Assembly (NCBI RefSeq): GCF_001708505.1
Contig: NZ_CP015992.1
Location: 4,960,001 to 5,024,000 of the forward strand
Direction of reading: 5' to 3'
DNA from: Pseudomonas sp. TCU-HL1
Lineage (GTDB): Bacteria > Pseudomonadota > Gammaproteobacteria > Pseudomonadales > Pseudomonadaceae
DNA length: 64,000 nucleotides
The notes below the pieces were generated by a model. It ran no database searches, was not told the origin of the DNA, and saw only the letters and a program-made list of their open reading frames with translations. How positions within the stretch are numbered: the first letter of the stretch is position 1; each line of letters opens with the position of its first letter. Shown here piece by piece: positions 26,374 through 34,160 of this stretch. A program made the translations under genes and the position numbers.

Positions 26374-26870
26374 GAAAGTGCTTCCTGATAGAGCCGCACG
26401 ATGTCCGCGCCGAAGGCCACCAGCAGCACCTCCTGCAAGCTGCTGCCTTCCGGCCTCGGCCGCTTCAGCTCGGCCACGGCGATCCGCGCCGCTGCGTCCA
26501 GCGGATAGCCATACACGCCACAACTGATCGCCGGAAAGGCGATGCTGGCCAGCCCCTCGGCTTCAGCCAGGGCCAGGCTGTTGCGGTAGCAGTTGGCGAG
26601 CAGTTCCGGCTCGCGGTGGTTGCCGCCGTGCCAGACCGGCCCGACGGCGTGGATCACGAAGCGCGCCGGCAGGCGGAAGCCCGGCGTGATGCGCGCCTCG
26701 CCCGTGGGGCAACCGCCGAGGGTGCGGCAGTGGGCCAGGAGTTCCGGGCCAGCGGCGCGGTGGATGGCACCGTCGACGCCCCCACCACCGAGCAGCGAGC
26801 TGTTGGCGGCATTGACGATGGCGTCGACGTTCAGGGCGGTGATATCGCCCTGCCAGATTCGAATGTCCAT
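26370..26870 (-). CDS. Macrodomain protein (ADP-ribosyl/O-acetyl-ADP-ribose hydrolase, YmdB/MacroD-like)
   Basis: 166-aa stand-alone macrodomain. Conserved elements are WQGDITALNVDAIVNAANSS, the LGGGGVDGAIH loop, GEARITPGFRLPARFVIHAVGP and the phosphate-binding SIAFPAISCGVYGYP. MacroD-type members hydrolyse O-acetyl-ADP-ribose and mono-ADP-ribosyl links. ATG 26870 has GGAGGTGA upstream and is preferred over the in-frame ATG at 26885. The TAG stop is supplied by the end of the intergenic repeat. Confidence 0.9.
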   Translation of the reverse strand: MDIRIWQGDITALNVDAIVNAANSSLLGGGGVDGAIHRAAGPELLAHCRTLGGCPTGEARITPGFRLPARFVIHAVGPVWHGGNHREPELLANCYRNSLALAEAEGLASIAFPAISCGVYGYPLDAAARIAVAELKRPRPEGSSLQEVLLVAFGADIVRLYQEALS

Positions 26871-26901
26871 GAGACTCACCTCCATACCGGAGGCTAGCCC
26901 C

Positions 26902-27225
26902 TTATTTGACCTCTTGCGGGGTTTCCTGGCCCATGCAGCGCACGGCCTTGCGCTTGTTGTCCACCAGCACGCCGGTCAGGCCTTTCTGCTGGGTATCGAA
27001 GAGAACGAGCACGCCATCGATGCACTGGGCGACCTGCGGCGCCGGCTCCAGGGAAACCTTGTAGTCCTCACCGGGGACCGTCTTGAGCATGGTGAAGTCG
27101 GACAGCAGCAGGGCATCCTCGGGTTTGGCGAAGTGCAGGTAGCCGTAGAACCAGAGCACCATCACGGTGCCGACAATGCTGCCGATGCCGGTGAGGATCA
27201 GCGGGATAGGGTTGCGTTCGCTCAT
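26902..27225 (-). CDS. Small membrane-anchored protein of unknown function
   Basis: 107-aa protein with one N-terminal transmembrane segment (PLILTGIGSIVGTVMVLWFYGYL) and a periplasmic-type remainder carrying two cysteines (VAQCIDGVL, RCMGQ). Its start overlaps the stop of the upstream hydrolase gene by four bases (ATGA), so it is coupled to it. I recognise no family. Confidence 0.75.
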   Translation of the reverse strand: MSERNPIPLILTGIGSIVGTVMVLWFYGYLHFAKPEDALLLSDFTMLKTVPGEDYKVSLEPAPQVAQCIDGVLVLFDTQQKGLTGVLVDNKRKAVRCMGQETPQEVK

Positions 27226-28109
27226 TGGGGACTCTCTGTATTCGGGACTTCGGCCAGCCGGCGCAATCCGACGAAGCCTTTCGGGTCTTCGAGGTAAAGC
27301 AGCATGACCTGCCGCCAGGTTGGATCGGCGAAGGTCTGCACGTGGCCGCCACGGACCGGCTGGAACACCCGCGGCGGGGGCGCAGCTTGATACAAGCGCA
27401 CGCCGTTGGAAAGGGGCACCACCGGATCGTCGATGCTGTGGTAGATCAGCATGGGCAATCCTTTCAGTGCGCCGATGGCGCGAATGGCGCTGTCACCGTC
27501 CGGCACCAGCCAGGACAGCGGCACCTGCAGCGGCCAAGTGATCCAAGCGTTGGAGAGGCTGTACTGGGCGACTTCGCGGTAGCTGGCGGGTACACCATCG
27601 AGGACCAACGCCTTGAGTGCCGCACGCCGCTCGGGATGCTCCGCGAGGTAATGCACCGCCAGCGCGCCACCAATGCTCTGGCCAAGCATCACGACCGGTT
27701 TGTGCTGCACCTCCGGCGCCTGGTCGAGCCAGGCGAAGGCGGCGTCCATGTCCTGGTAGATCGCCGGTAAGCTGGGCGAACCCTCGGAGCGCCCGTAGCC
27801 CCGATAATCCAGCAACAGCACCTGGTAGCCTTGGGCCGGCAGCCACCAGCTGCCACCGAGATGGCTGGCGACATTGCCGCCGTTGCCATGCAGGTGCAGC
27901 ACCGTCCCCTTCACCTCCACGCCCGGCTTGGCCGGCAGCCACCAGGCATGCAGGCGCGTACCGTCGGCCGCGCTCAGACTGATGTCGCGGTACTCCAGCC
28001 TGGCCTTTTCCGGGGTGAAGGACAGGTGACGGTCGGGGTAGAAGAGCAACGAACTGCAGCCTTGCAGGAGCAGAGCAAGGAGGATCAGCAGAGTGCGGGA
28101 AGCGGGCAT
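27222..28109 (-). CDS. Alpha/beta hydrolase, predicted lipoprotein
   Basis: 295-aa protein with a lipoprotein signal (LLILLALLLQGCSS, lipobox Cys). It has an alpha/beta-hydrolase fold of the BEM46/YfhR kind: oxyanion HLHGNGGNVASH, nucleophile elbow GQSIGG, acid in SIDDPVVP, His in RGGHVQTF. It is probably an esterase or thioesterase anchored in the envelope; the substrate is unknown. Its 3' end is coupled to the small membrane protein. The region upstream of the start is the REP element carrying the IS. Confidence 0.85.
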   Translation of the reverse strand: MPASRTLLILLALLLQGCSSLLFYPDRHLSFTPEKARLEYRDISLSAADGTRLHAWWLPAKPGVEVKGTVLHLHGNGGNVASHLGGSWWLPAQGYQVLLLDYRGYGRSEGSPSLPAIYQDMDAAFAWLDQAPEVQHKPVVMLGQSIGGALAVHYLAEHPERRAALKALVLDGVPASYREVAQYSLSNAWITWPLQVPLSWLVPDGDSAIRAIGALKGLPMLIYHSIDDPVVPLSNGVRLYQAAPPPRVFQPVRGGHVQTFADPTWRQVMLLYLEDPKGFVGLRRLAEVPNTESPQ

Positions 28110-28137
28110 GTGTATTTCCTTCCTGAAACATCACAGG

Positions 28138-28175
28138 CCAGCCCTGCGGGCTGGTTGGCGAATGAATTCGCCCCT
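28138..28175. repeat. REP palindrome interrupted by the IS element (left part)
   Basis: Two adjacent stem-loops: CCAGCCC-TGC-GGGCTGG (28138-28154) and GGCGAAT-GA-ATTCGCC (28157-28172), followed by CCT. The continuation CTACAGGG is found 1.5 kb away at 29676-29683, beyond the IS. A related unit, containing GGGGCGAATTCATTCGC and CTCCTACAGGGG, lies at 57085-57176. Confidence 0.7.
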
Positions 28176-28244
28176 TCTATGAAGATCTCGGTGTCAAGGC
28201 CTGTTCCTCCGATTCATGACTTGGGGCACGCATCAAGGCAGCGG

Positions 28245-28452
28245 GGCATGCTGCTCGTGAGACCTAGCGTCTCACCACCTTCTATCCGCTGGTCACGAGG
28301 ACCAACACGATCCTGCTTGCGCGTTGCGCTCAGGCATACCCCTTTGCACCACACCCTTTCTACAAGATCGGTCATCGCGCTGATGACCCGGGCGAATTAC
28401 GGGCGTGTTGACTGCGTAACTCTTTCGTCGCGGCTCGCTGGCTGAGTGGTGG
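28245..28452 (-). ncRNA. Predicted bridge/seek RNA of the IS element
   Basis: Non-coding stretch directly after the transposase stop. Loop A (28360-28398): CTACAAG, stem GGTCATC/GATGACC, GGGCGAATT; its outer arms match the right flank CTACAGG (6 of 7) and the reverse complement of the left flank AATTCGCCC (9 of 9). Loop B (28279-28314): CTTCTAT, stem TGGTC/GACCA, GATCCT; its arms match the element's left end CTTCTAT (7 of 7) and the reverse complement of its right end AGGATC (6 of 6). These fit target-binding and donor-binding loops. A further perfect hairpin GTGAGAC/GTCTCAC lies at 28257-28275. RNA boundaries and strand are inferred from IS1111 relatives. Confidence 0.65.
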
Positions 28453-28454
28453 TG

Positions 28455-29600
28455 TCAGGGCACGGCTTTCAGTGTTGCACCCGCCGGCAGCTCACCGCGC
28501 TCCAGGTAGCGCCACAAGGCGATCACCAGGCGTCGCGCCAGGGCCACGATCGCTACCCGTCGACTGCGACGGCAATCACCGCCGGCCTTCTTGGCGAACC
28601 AGTGGCTGAGGGCGCTGTTCGGCTGGTAGTGCAGCCATAGCCAGGCCTGTTCGACCAGCAGCGCGCGGACCCGGGGATTACCCTGCTTGCTGATGCCCTG
28701 GTCGACCCGCAGCGTGCCGCTGTCGTAGGGCGAGGGCACCAGGCCAACGCAGGCCCCCAACTGACGGCGGTTGCGAAACTGCCGCCAGAACAGCTCGAGT
28801 ACCAGTTGCCGGGCGCCGACGGTGCCGATGCCGCGCAACTGGCTCAGTCGCGCCACTTGTTCGGCCTGGCGGGTGCCGAAGCGCTGCGCGTGTTCGTGCT
28901 CCAGCCGCCGCAGCTGGGTCCGGGCCTCCTGCCAGCGTTGCAGCTCCCGCTGCAGGCGGGCCTGCAGCGCCGCCCCCAGCGCCTGGCCAGCCCAGTCCTG
29001 CAGCGTGCCCTCGGCCAGTTGTTGGCGGCCGGCACGATCCAGCCGGGTCCAGCAGCCCACCGTCGCCAGCAGCTTCTCGATCCGGTTGCGGTGCTGCTGC
29101 AGCTCGCGCTGCAACTGCTGGCGCTCGCGCCCCCAGTGCCGGCGATCCTCGTCCTCGACGCTGGGCGGGCACACCACCTGAAAACGCCGCTGCTCGCCAC
29201 GCAGCCAGGCCAGCAGGGCCTCCACCAGGCGCAAGGCGTCCAGCCGGTCAGTCTTGGCCAGACGCCTCCGCCGCGCCATCAGCAGGCTCGCTGGATCGAT
29301 CACCAGGACCTCCAGCGCACGCGCCTGCAAGGCGCGCTGTAGCCAGAAGCCATCCTGGCCCGCTTCATACACCACGACCACTCTGGCGGACGCTGGCAAC
29401 GCCCAGAGCGCGCGCGTCTCCGCGATCGTTTGCACCACCTGCTCCAGGCGCGCCAGGGGTTGCGGTGCGTCGACTGTCTTCAGCCGGGGGGCGCGCCGGG
29501 CATCACTCAGCGCCACTTTCCAACTGGCCCTGGCCAACTCCAGCGCCACTGCCAAGACCGGTTCGTTCGCACTATGCTGTTCAACGTAGGCCGTTCGCAT
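28455..29600 (-). CDS. IS110-family (DEDD) transposase
   Basis: 381-aa recombinase. The N-terminal RuvC-like DEDD domain includes VVVVYEAGQDGFWL and KTDRLDALRLVEALL. The position usually held by the first Asp reads ALELARASWKVAL, with Glu. A coiled-coil middle follows, then the C-terminal Tnp2 domain with LRGIGTVGARQLV, GACVGLVPSPYDSG and GISKQGNPRVRALLVEQAW. It is intact, with AGGAGGAA before ATG 29600. It would act with the adjacent guide RNA to excise a circle and insert at a matching site. Confidence 0.92.
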   Translation of the reverse strand: MRTAYVEQHSANEPVLAVALELARASWKVALSDARRAPRLKTVDAPQPLARLEQVVQTIAETRALWALPASARVVVVYEAGQDGFWLQRALQARALEVLVIDPASLLMARRRRLAKTDRLDALRLVEALLAWLRGEQRRFQVVCPPSVEDEDRRHWGRERQQLQRELQQHRNRIEKLLATVGCWTRLDRAGRQQLAEGTLQDWAGQALGAALQARLQRELQRWQEARTQLRRLEHEHAQRFGTRQAEQVARLSQLRGIGTVGARQLVLELFWRQFRNRRQLGACVGLVPSPYDSGTLRVDQGISKQGNPRVRALLVEQAWLWLHYQPNSALSHWFAKKAGGDCRRSRRVAIVALARRLVIALWRYLERGELPAGATLKAVP

Positions 29601-29720
29601 GTCGATTCCTCCTCTGGGCCAAACCTTCTATCCCCCGGATTAAGAATCGGCGTGCGGGCGGCCTTTGCATAGGATCTACAGGGTTCCTGCCGTCTTGCCG
29701 GGAAAAACCCCGGCAGGCAG

Positions 29721-31010
29721 TCAGAGAATATTCGCGTAATCCGCCTCGATGCGCTCCAGGCTCAGGTGGTTGAGGAAGTTGGAGAAGCACATCCAGGCCG
29801 ACAGCGCGTTGAGGTCGCGGAACTGCGGCGGCAGGTACTTGGGCGGCACCACCAGGCCCTCGTCCACCAGCTGGCGCAGGGTTCGGGTGTCTTCCAGGGT
29901 GGTCTTGCCACAGAACAGCAGCGGGATCTGCTCCAGCTTGCCTTTGCGTACGGCCAGCTGGATGTAGTTGTAGATCAGGATGAAGCCCTTCAGGTAGGAC
30001 AGGTCCTTGGTGAACGGCAGCCCGCCCGGCAGCGAGCCACGGAAGGCGCGGCTGGCGCTGCCGTAGCTCTCCTCCATGCTGTAACCCTGCTCACGGTAGA
30101 AGTGATAGACCTCAAGGAAGTCGGCCCCCTCCTCCGCCATGTGGATGGCGCGGGTGCGGTTGGTCAGCCGGCGCAGGCGGGTCGGGTAGGAGGCGAAGGC
30201 AATCACTTCCATCAGGATCGCCAGGCCTTCCTGGGTGACGGTGGAAGACGGCGGGCCCTTGGAGAGGAAGGTGCAGATCGGCTGGTTCTGGCCATTCAGG
30301 GTGGTTCCCACGTGCACCAGGCCTTCGTGGACTTCCAGCGCGCGCACGTCGCGCTCGTTGAACAGGGCATCGGCGCGGATCTTGATGTAGTCGGCACCGG
30401 CCGCGGCGTCGGCGACGATGCCGTCGGACTCGATCACGCGAATGGTGTCATCGCCGAAGACCGCGCCCAGCCGGCTTTGCAGCAGGTCCACGGCATCCTT
30501 GGCGGTGAGGGTCTTGGCCTCGTCCTTGAGGTCGCCGCGATAGGCGATGTTGTTCAGGTAGTCGGAGAGCATCAGGCCGAGGTCGGCCAGGGTCGGGTCG
30601 CCTGCGTGGAAGGCATCGGAGGCGGCGCCGTAGAGTTCCTGGGAAATCAGGCCGAAATCCGCGGTGCCGCGCGCTTCGAGCATGCGGATGACCATGCGGT
30701 ACTCCTTGCACATGCGCCGCATGATCTGCCCCACCGGGTTGAACTGGCCCAGGTGGCGCGTGATATCGCGCTCGATGTTCTGGAACTCCAGCTTCTTCTC
30801 GACCGAGTCGAAGGCCAGCGGGCGGCTCTCGTAGTAGGCGCGGTCCACCGGGGGCATGGCCTTGCCCTTGTGCTTGAGAAAACCCTGGCGGACGCTGTCG
30901 TCCCACTTCACGGCGTCCAGCACGCGGATCGGCGTCTGCGCCAGGACGATGCGGTCGGACAACGCGCGGATGGTCTTCTGGTAGTCGTCGGGCAACTTGC
31001 GGCGGCTCAT
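29721..31010 (-). CDS. DUF1704 'QEGLA motif' protein, putative metallopeptidase
   Basis: 429-aa protein of the family annotated as flavohemoglobin expression-modulating QEGLA motif protein (DUF1704). It has His228-Glu-x3-His233 (VHEGLVHVG) and Glu261 in TQEGLA, the HExxxH plus Glu zinc-site arrangement known from the related eukaryotic tyrosine carboxypeptidase MATCAP. Peptidase activity here is therefore plausible but unproven. ATG 31010 has GAGGAG overlapping the end of the upstream lipoprotein gene (7-bp gap), so they are co-transcribed. The 3' end is 44 bp from the IS element. Confidence 0.85.
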   Translation of the reverse strand: MSRRKLPDDYQKTIRALSDRIVLAQTPIRVLDAVKWDDSVRQGFLKHKGKAMPPVDRAYYESRPLAFDSVEKKLEFQNIERDITRHLGQFNPVGQIMRRMCKEYRMVIRMLEARGTADFGLISQELYGAASDAFHAGDPTLADLGLMLSDYLNNIAYRGDLKDEAKTLTAKDAVDLLQSRLGAVFGDDTIRVIESDGIVADAAAGADYIKIRADALFNERDVRALEVHEGLVHVGTTLNGQNQPICTFLSKGPPSSTVTQEGLAILMEVIAFASYPTRLRRLTNRTRAIHMAEEGADFLEVYHFYREQGYSMEESYGSASRAFRGSLPGGLPFTKDLSYLKGFILIYNYIQLAVRKGKLEQIPLLFCGKTTLEDTRTLRQLVDEGLVVPPKYLPPQFRDLNALSAWMCFSNFLNHLSLERIEADYANIL

Positions 31011-31017
31011 CGGCGAC

Positions 31018-31572
31018 TCACTCCTCGGCTGAGCGCTGGTAACGCGCCACTTCAACAAAGACATCGGAGTTGGCCGGGTCATCCAGCCAGCCGAAGACGA
31101 CGTCCAGCGGGCTGGTGATGAGTACGCCATCGCCCTCCGGCATTTCCACGGCCCGGCCCTGGAACTTGCCGTCCTGCACTTCCTGCTCGATGCGCTCGAC
31201 GTCCAGGTTGTAGACCACCAGTTCATTGTCGGTGGTCAGCTCGAAGCCGACGATGGCGAAATTGGCGCCGAGCTTCTTCGGCAGGCCCGCGGACAGGTAC
31301 CAGCGACGGCCATGGCGGGCGACAGTGAAGCCGAACTCTTCCATCGCCTCCAGATTGTCCTTGCTGCCTTCAAAGCTACGCGCCTTGTAGATGTTGGAGC
31401 CGGAGCGGCTGATCTCCAGATACTGCCGCTCGCCCCACTCGTCCTTGCGGGTCCAGTCCCCAAGAAGGGGAATGGGGGCCGGCTCATTGGCCGGAATCGG
31501 ATCCTTGAAGGTGACCAGGCAGCCGCCCAACAGCAGGAAGGACAGGGCAACCACGGCACGCCAGACGTTCAT
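31018..31572 (-). CDS. Predicted lipoprotein of unknown function
   Basis: 184-aa protein with a lipobox signal peptide (VVALSFLLLGGCLV). The mature part has repeated beta-strand-like segments (GDWTRKDEWGERQYLEIS, RRWYLSAGLPKKLGANFAIVGFEL) and no family that I recognise. It is the first gene of a two-gene unit with the DUF1704 gene and is preceded by the terminator of the TetR gene. Confidence 0.8.
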   Translation of the reverse strand: MNVWRAVVALSFLLLGGCLVTFKDPIPANEPAPIPLLGDWTRKDEWGERQYLEISRSGSNIYKARSFEGSKDNLEAMEEFGFTVARHGRRWYLSAGLPKKLGANFAIVGFELTTDNELVVYNLDVERIEQEVQDGKFQGRAVEMPEGDGVLITSPLDVVFGWLDDPANSDVFVEVARYQRSAEE

Positions 31573-31595
31573 CTCGCTCTCCTTGTGATAACGAA

Positions 31596-31617
31596 AAACC
31601 CCGCTGAAGCGGGGTTT
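31596..31617 (-). terminator. Intrinsic terminator after the TetR gene
   Basis: AAACCCCGCT-GA-AGCGGGGTTT; on the minus strand the stem is followed by more T residues. It lies about 11 bp after the TetR stop at 31629. Confidence 0.92.
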
Positions 31618-31628
31618 GATCTACGCGC

Positions 31629-32342
31629 TCAGAGTCCCATCACCAGATACAGGTAGCGTTTCAGGACGGCTCGCATCTCGTCGATGTCGAGGTTTTCCAC
31701 CCCATCGAGAAGGCCCTGATATTCCATCCGCAGAATGATAGCCGTCAATACCTTGGCGTCTTCGGCGGGCTCTGCCGAGCCCAGTACCTGGAAGAAATGC
31801 TCCGCGCCCTGCGAGAGTATCCTGCGATGTGCGTCAGCCAGATTACGCAGACCGGCATTGAGCAGCGCTTCCTGGCGGAAGGCGTGTTCGGCCAGGAGTT
31901 GATCGCGGTTCTCCTCCAGCTGGCTGCGCACGTACTGGATGGCCAGTTCGACGATCTGTTCGGTCATTTTCCGGCGCGAGTCGCCGTCGCGGCTGAGCAC
32001 GGCAGCAATGGCCTGCAGGTCGTCCTCCACGCTGGCCCAGAAAGCTGCCATCACCGCCGAGCTGCGCTCCACGAACTGGGCGAAGGTGTCGGTGATGAGG
32101 TCGTTGATGTCCTTGAAGTAGTAGGTGGTGGCCGAGAGCGGCACCTGGGCCTCGGCGGCCACTGCACGATGGCGCACGGCACGCACGCCGTCGCGGACGA
32201 TGATGCGCATCGCGGCATCGAGAATCGCCTGGCGACGCTGTTCGCTGCCCTGGCGGCTGGCCTTGCGGCCCTGGTACTTCACGCTTTCGGCTACCGCGCT
32301 GGCCAAGCGGGCGGCACTGTCACTACGGGACGACTGGTTCAA
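31629..32342 (-). CDS. TetR-family transcriptional regulator
   Basis: About 237-aa regulator. The helix-turn-helix region is AILDAAMRIIVRDGVRAVRHRAVAAEAQVPLSATTYYFKD (starting near residue 40), unusually preceded by a basic, Ser/Arg-rich N-terminal tail. I start it at TTG 32342 (LNQSSRSDSAARLA) because GGAGGG lies about 10 bases upstream; an in-frame ATG at 32387 without a Shine-Dalgarno sequence is the alternative. A TetR gene next to lysS is also present in PAO1, as I recall. The target is unknown. Confidence 0.8.
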   Translation of the reverse strand: MNQSSRSDSAARLASAVAESVKYQGRKASRQGSEQRRQAILDAAMRIIVRDGVRAVRHRAVAAEAQVPLSATTYYFKDINDLITDTFAQFVERSSAVMAAFWASVEDDLQAIAAVLSRDGDSRRKMTEQIVELAIQYVRSQLEENRDQLLAEHAFRQEALLNAGLRNLADAHRRILSQGAEHFFQVLGSAEPAEDAKVLTAIILRMEYQGLLDGVENLDIDEMRAVLKRYLYLVMGL

Positions 32343-32504
32343 GACGGGAAACCCTCCGAACTCACACAAGGTGAAAGTGTTGACCATTTATCCGGCTAAT
32401 CAATGCAGGAGCAGGCAAGAAAAAGGCTCTGTCGACCCTGAAGAGCGCTTTTCAGGAGTGGTGCTGGCGGCAAAAGGTTCAATTGCCGGACTCCAGCCAA
32501 GAAA

Positions 32505-32524
32505 AAACCGCCCGAAGGCGGTTT
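32505..32524 (-). terminator. Intrinsic terminator after lysS
   Basis: AAACCGCC-CGAA-GGCGGTTT, with six T in a row on the minus strand, 17 bp after the lysS stop codon. Confidence 0.93.
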
Positions 32525-32540
32525 CTTTCTTACTCCTGCA

Positions 32541-34046
32541 TCAAGCCTGGGGCCGCATGTGCGGGAACAGGATGACGTCACGAATAGACGGCGAATTGGT
32601 GAGCAACATCACAAGGCGGTCGATACCGATGCCTTCGCCAGCGGTGGGCGGCATGCCGTATTCCAGGGCGTTGACGAAGTCGGCGTCGTAATGCATCGCC
32701 TCATCGTCACCGGCGTCCTTCTCCCTGACCTGCAGCATGAAGCGCTCGGCCTGGTCCTCGGCATCGTTCAACTCGGAATAGGCGTTGGCGATCTCGCGGC
32801 CACCGATGAACAGCTCGAAGCGGTCGGTAACGCTCGGGTCCTGGTCGTTGCGGCGCGCCAGCGGCGACACTTCGAACGGGTACTGGGTGATGAAGTGCGG
32901 CTGCTCCAGCTTGTGCTCCACCAGTTCCTCGAAAATCATCACCTGCAGCTTGCCCAGGCCTTCGTGGCCAAGAACCTTGGCGCCGGCCTTCTTGGCGATC
33001 GCACGGGCCGTCTCGACATCCTTGAGGTCGGCGGCGCTGATCTCCGGGTTGTACTTGAGGATGGCGTCGAACACGGACAGGCGGACGAACGGCTCGCCGA
33101 AGTGGAAGACCTTGTCGCCGTAAGGCACGTCGGTGGTGCCGAGCACCGCCTGGGCCAACTCGCGGAACAGCTCCTCGGTCAGGTCCATGTTGTCTTCGTA
33201 GTCGGCATAGGCCTGGTAGAACTCGAGCATGGTGAACTCGGGGTTGTGCCGGGTCGAAACGCCTTCGTTACGGAAGTTGCGGTTGATCTCGAAGACCTTC
33301 TCGAAACCACCAACCACCAGGCGCTTGAGGTACAGCTCCGGCGCGATACGCAGGAACATGGCCATGTCCAGCGCATTGTGATGGGTCGCGAACGGTTTGG
33401 CCGCCGCACCACCGGGAATGGTCTGCAGCATCGGGGTTTCCACTTCGAGGAAACCACGCTCGGACAGGAAGCGACGGATGTGGGCAATGACCTGCGAACG
33501 CACGCGGAAGGTATTGCGGGTTTCCTCGTTGACGATCAGGTCGACGTAGCGCTGGCGATAACGCTGCTCGGTGTCGGTCAGACCGTGGTGCTTGTCCGGC
33601 AACGGGCGCAGCGACTTGGTCAGCAGGCGCACGCTGGTCATTTCGACGTACAGGTCGCCCTTGCCGGAACGGGCCAGGGTGCCTTCGGCGCCGATGATGT
33701 CGCCCAGGTCCCAGGTCTTGATCTCAGCCAGGGTCTCTTCCGGCAGGGTCTTGCGGTTGACATAGACCTGCAGGCGGCCGCTGCTGTCCTGCAGGACGAT
33801 GAAGGAACCACGGTTGAGCATGATGCGACCGGCGACCTTGACCGGGATGGCGGCTGCTTCCAGCTCTTCCTTGGTCTTGTCGGCATACTGCTTCTGCAGG
33901 TCCGCGAAGTAGTCGTCGCGGCGGAAGTCATTGGGGAAGGCGATGGCCCTGGCTTCGCGCACAGCGGCAAGTTTTTCCTTGCGCTGGGCGATCAGCTTGT
34001 TTTCTTCCTGTTGCAGTTCGTGCTGGTCGAGTTGTAGGTCGCTCAT
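32541..34046 (-). CDS. lysS: Lysyl-tRNA synthetase, class II
   Basis: 501-aa enzyme charging tRNA-Lys. The N-terminal OB-fold anticodon domain (AGRIMLNRGSFIVLQDSSG) is followed by the class II catalytic core: motif 1 near FLEVETPML, motif 2 FRNEGVSTRHNPEFTMLE, and motif 3 GEGIGIDRLVMLLT near the C-terminus. Length is typical. It lies downstream of prfB in the same direction, as in many gammaproteobacteria, but here with a REP palindrome in the 114-bp gap. Confidence 0.97.
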   Translation of the reverse strand: MSDLQLDQHELQQEENKLIAQRKEKLAAVREARAIAFPNDFRRDDYFADLQKQYADKTKEELEAAAIPVKVAGRIMLNRGSFIVLQDSSGRLQVYVNRKTLPEETLAEIKTWDLGDIIGAEGTLARSGKGDLYVEMTSVRLLTKSLRPLPDKHHGLTDTEQRYRQRYVDLIVNEETRNTFRVRSQVIAHIRRFLSERGFLEVETPMLQTIPGGAAAKPFATHHNALDMAMFLRIAPELYLKRLVVGGFEKVFEINRNFRNEGVSTRHNPEFTMLEFYQAYADYEDNMDLTEELFRELAQAVLGTTDVPYGDKVFHFGEPFVRLSVFDAILKYNPEISAADLKDVETARAIAKKAGAKVLGHEGLGKLQVMIFEELVEHKLEQPHFITQYPFEVSPLARRNDQDPSVTDRFELFIGGREIANAYSELNDAEDQAERFMLQVREKDAGDDEAMHYDADFVNALEYGMPPTAGEGIGIDRLVMLLTNSPSIRDVILFPHMRPQA

Positions 34047-34087
34047 GGTCGTTCTATCTGCCTGGCGTCTATTTCAATTGGGTAACC

Positions 34088-34146
34088 GTAGGAGCCGGCT
34101 TGCTCGCGAAGTTCTCGATGCGGTTCGCGAGCAAGCTTGCTCCTAC
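34088..34146. repeat. Large REP palindrome between prfB and lysS
   Basis: Starts GTAGGAGCCGGCTTGCTCGC and ends GCGAGCAAGCTTGCTCCTAC; the arms are almost perfectly inverted (about 23 bp each) around a 13-nt centre. This is the P. putida/P. aeruginosa-type REP unit. It may form a strong hairpin in the prfB-lysS transcript. Confidence 0.85.
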
Positions 34147-34160
34147 AAAAGTGCGGCGCG

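Larger units (their letters stand above)
28174..29677 (-). mobile_element. IS110-family insertion sequence, IS1111-type, about 1.5 kb
   Basis: Comprises the transposase gene, about 75 bp upstream of it and about 280 bp of non-coding DNA downstream. A CT dinucleotide flanks it on both sides (28174-28175 and 29676-29677); removing the 1.5 kb restores AATTCGCCC-CT-ACAGGG, a REP sequence. Imperfect subterminal inverted repeats share AAGGCC, CCGATTC and GGGG in order (28196-28226 and, inverted, 29665-29632), which is the IS1111 mark. There are no terminal inverted repeats and no target duplication beyond CT, as expected for DEDD recombinases. Confidence 0.8.

Noticed and set aside
29721..31010. 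First impression of a SpoVR-like protein
   Set aside because: The QEGLA motif and HExxxH place it in DUF1704; no SpoVR motifs are present.
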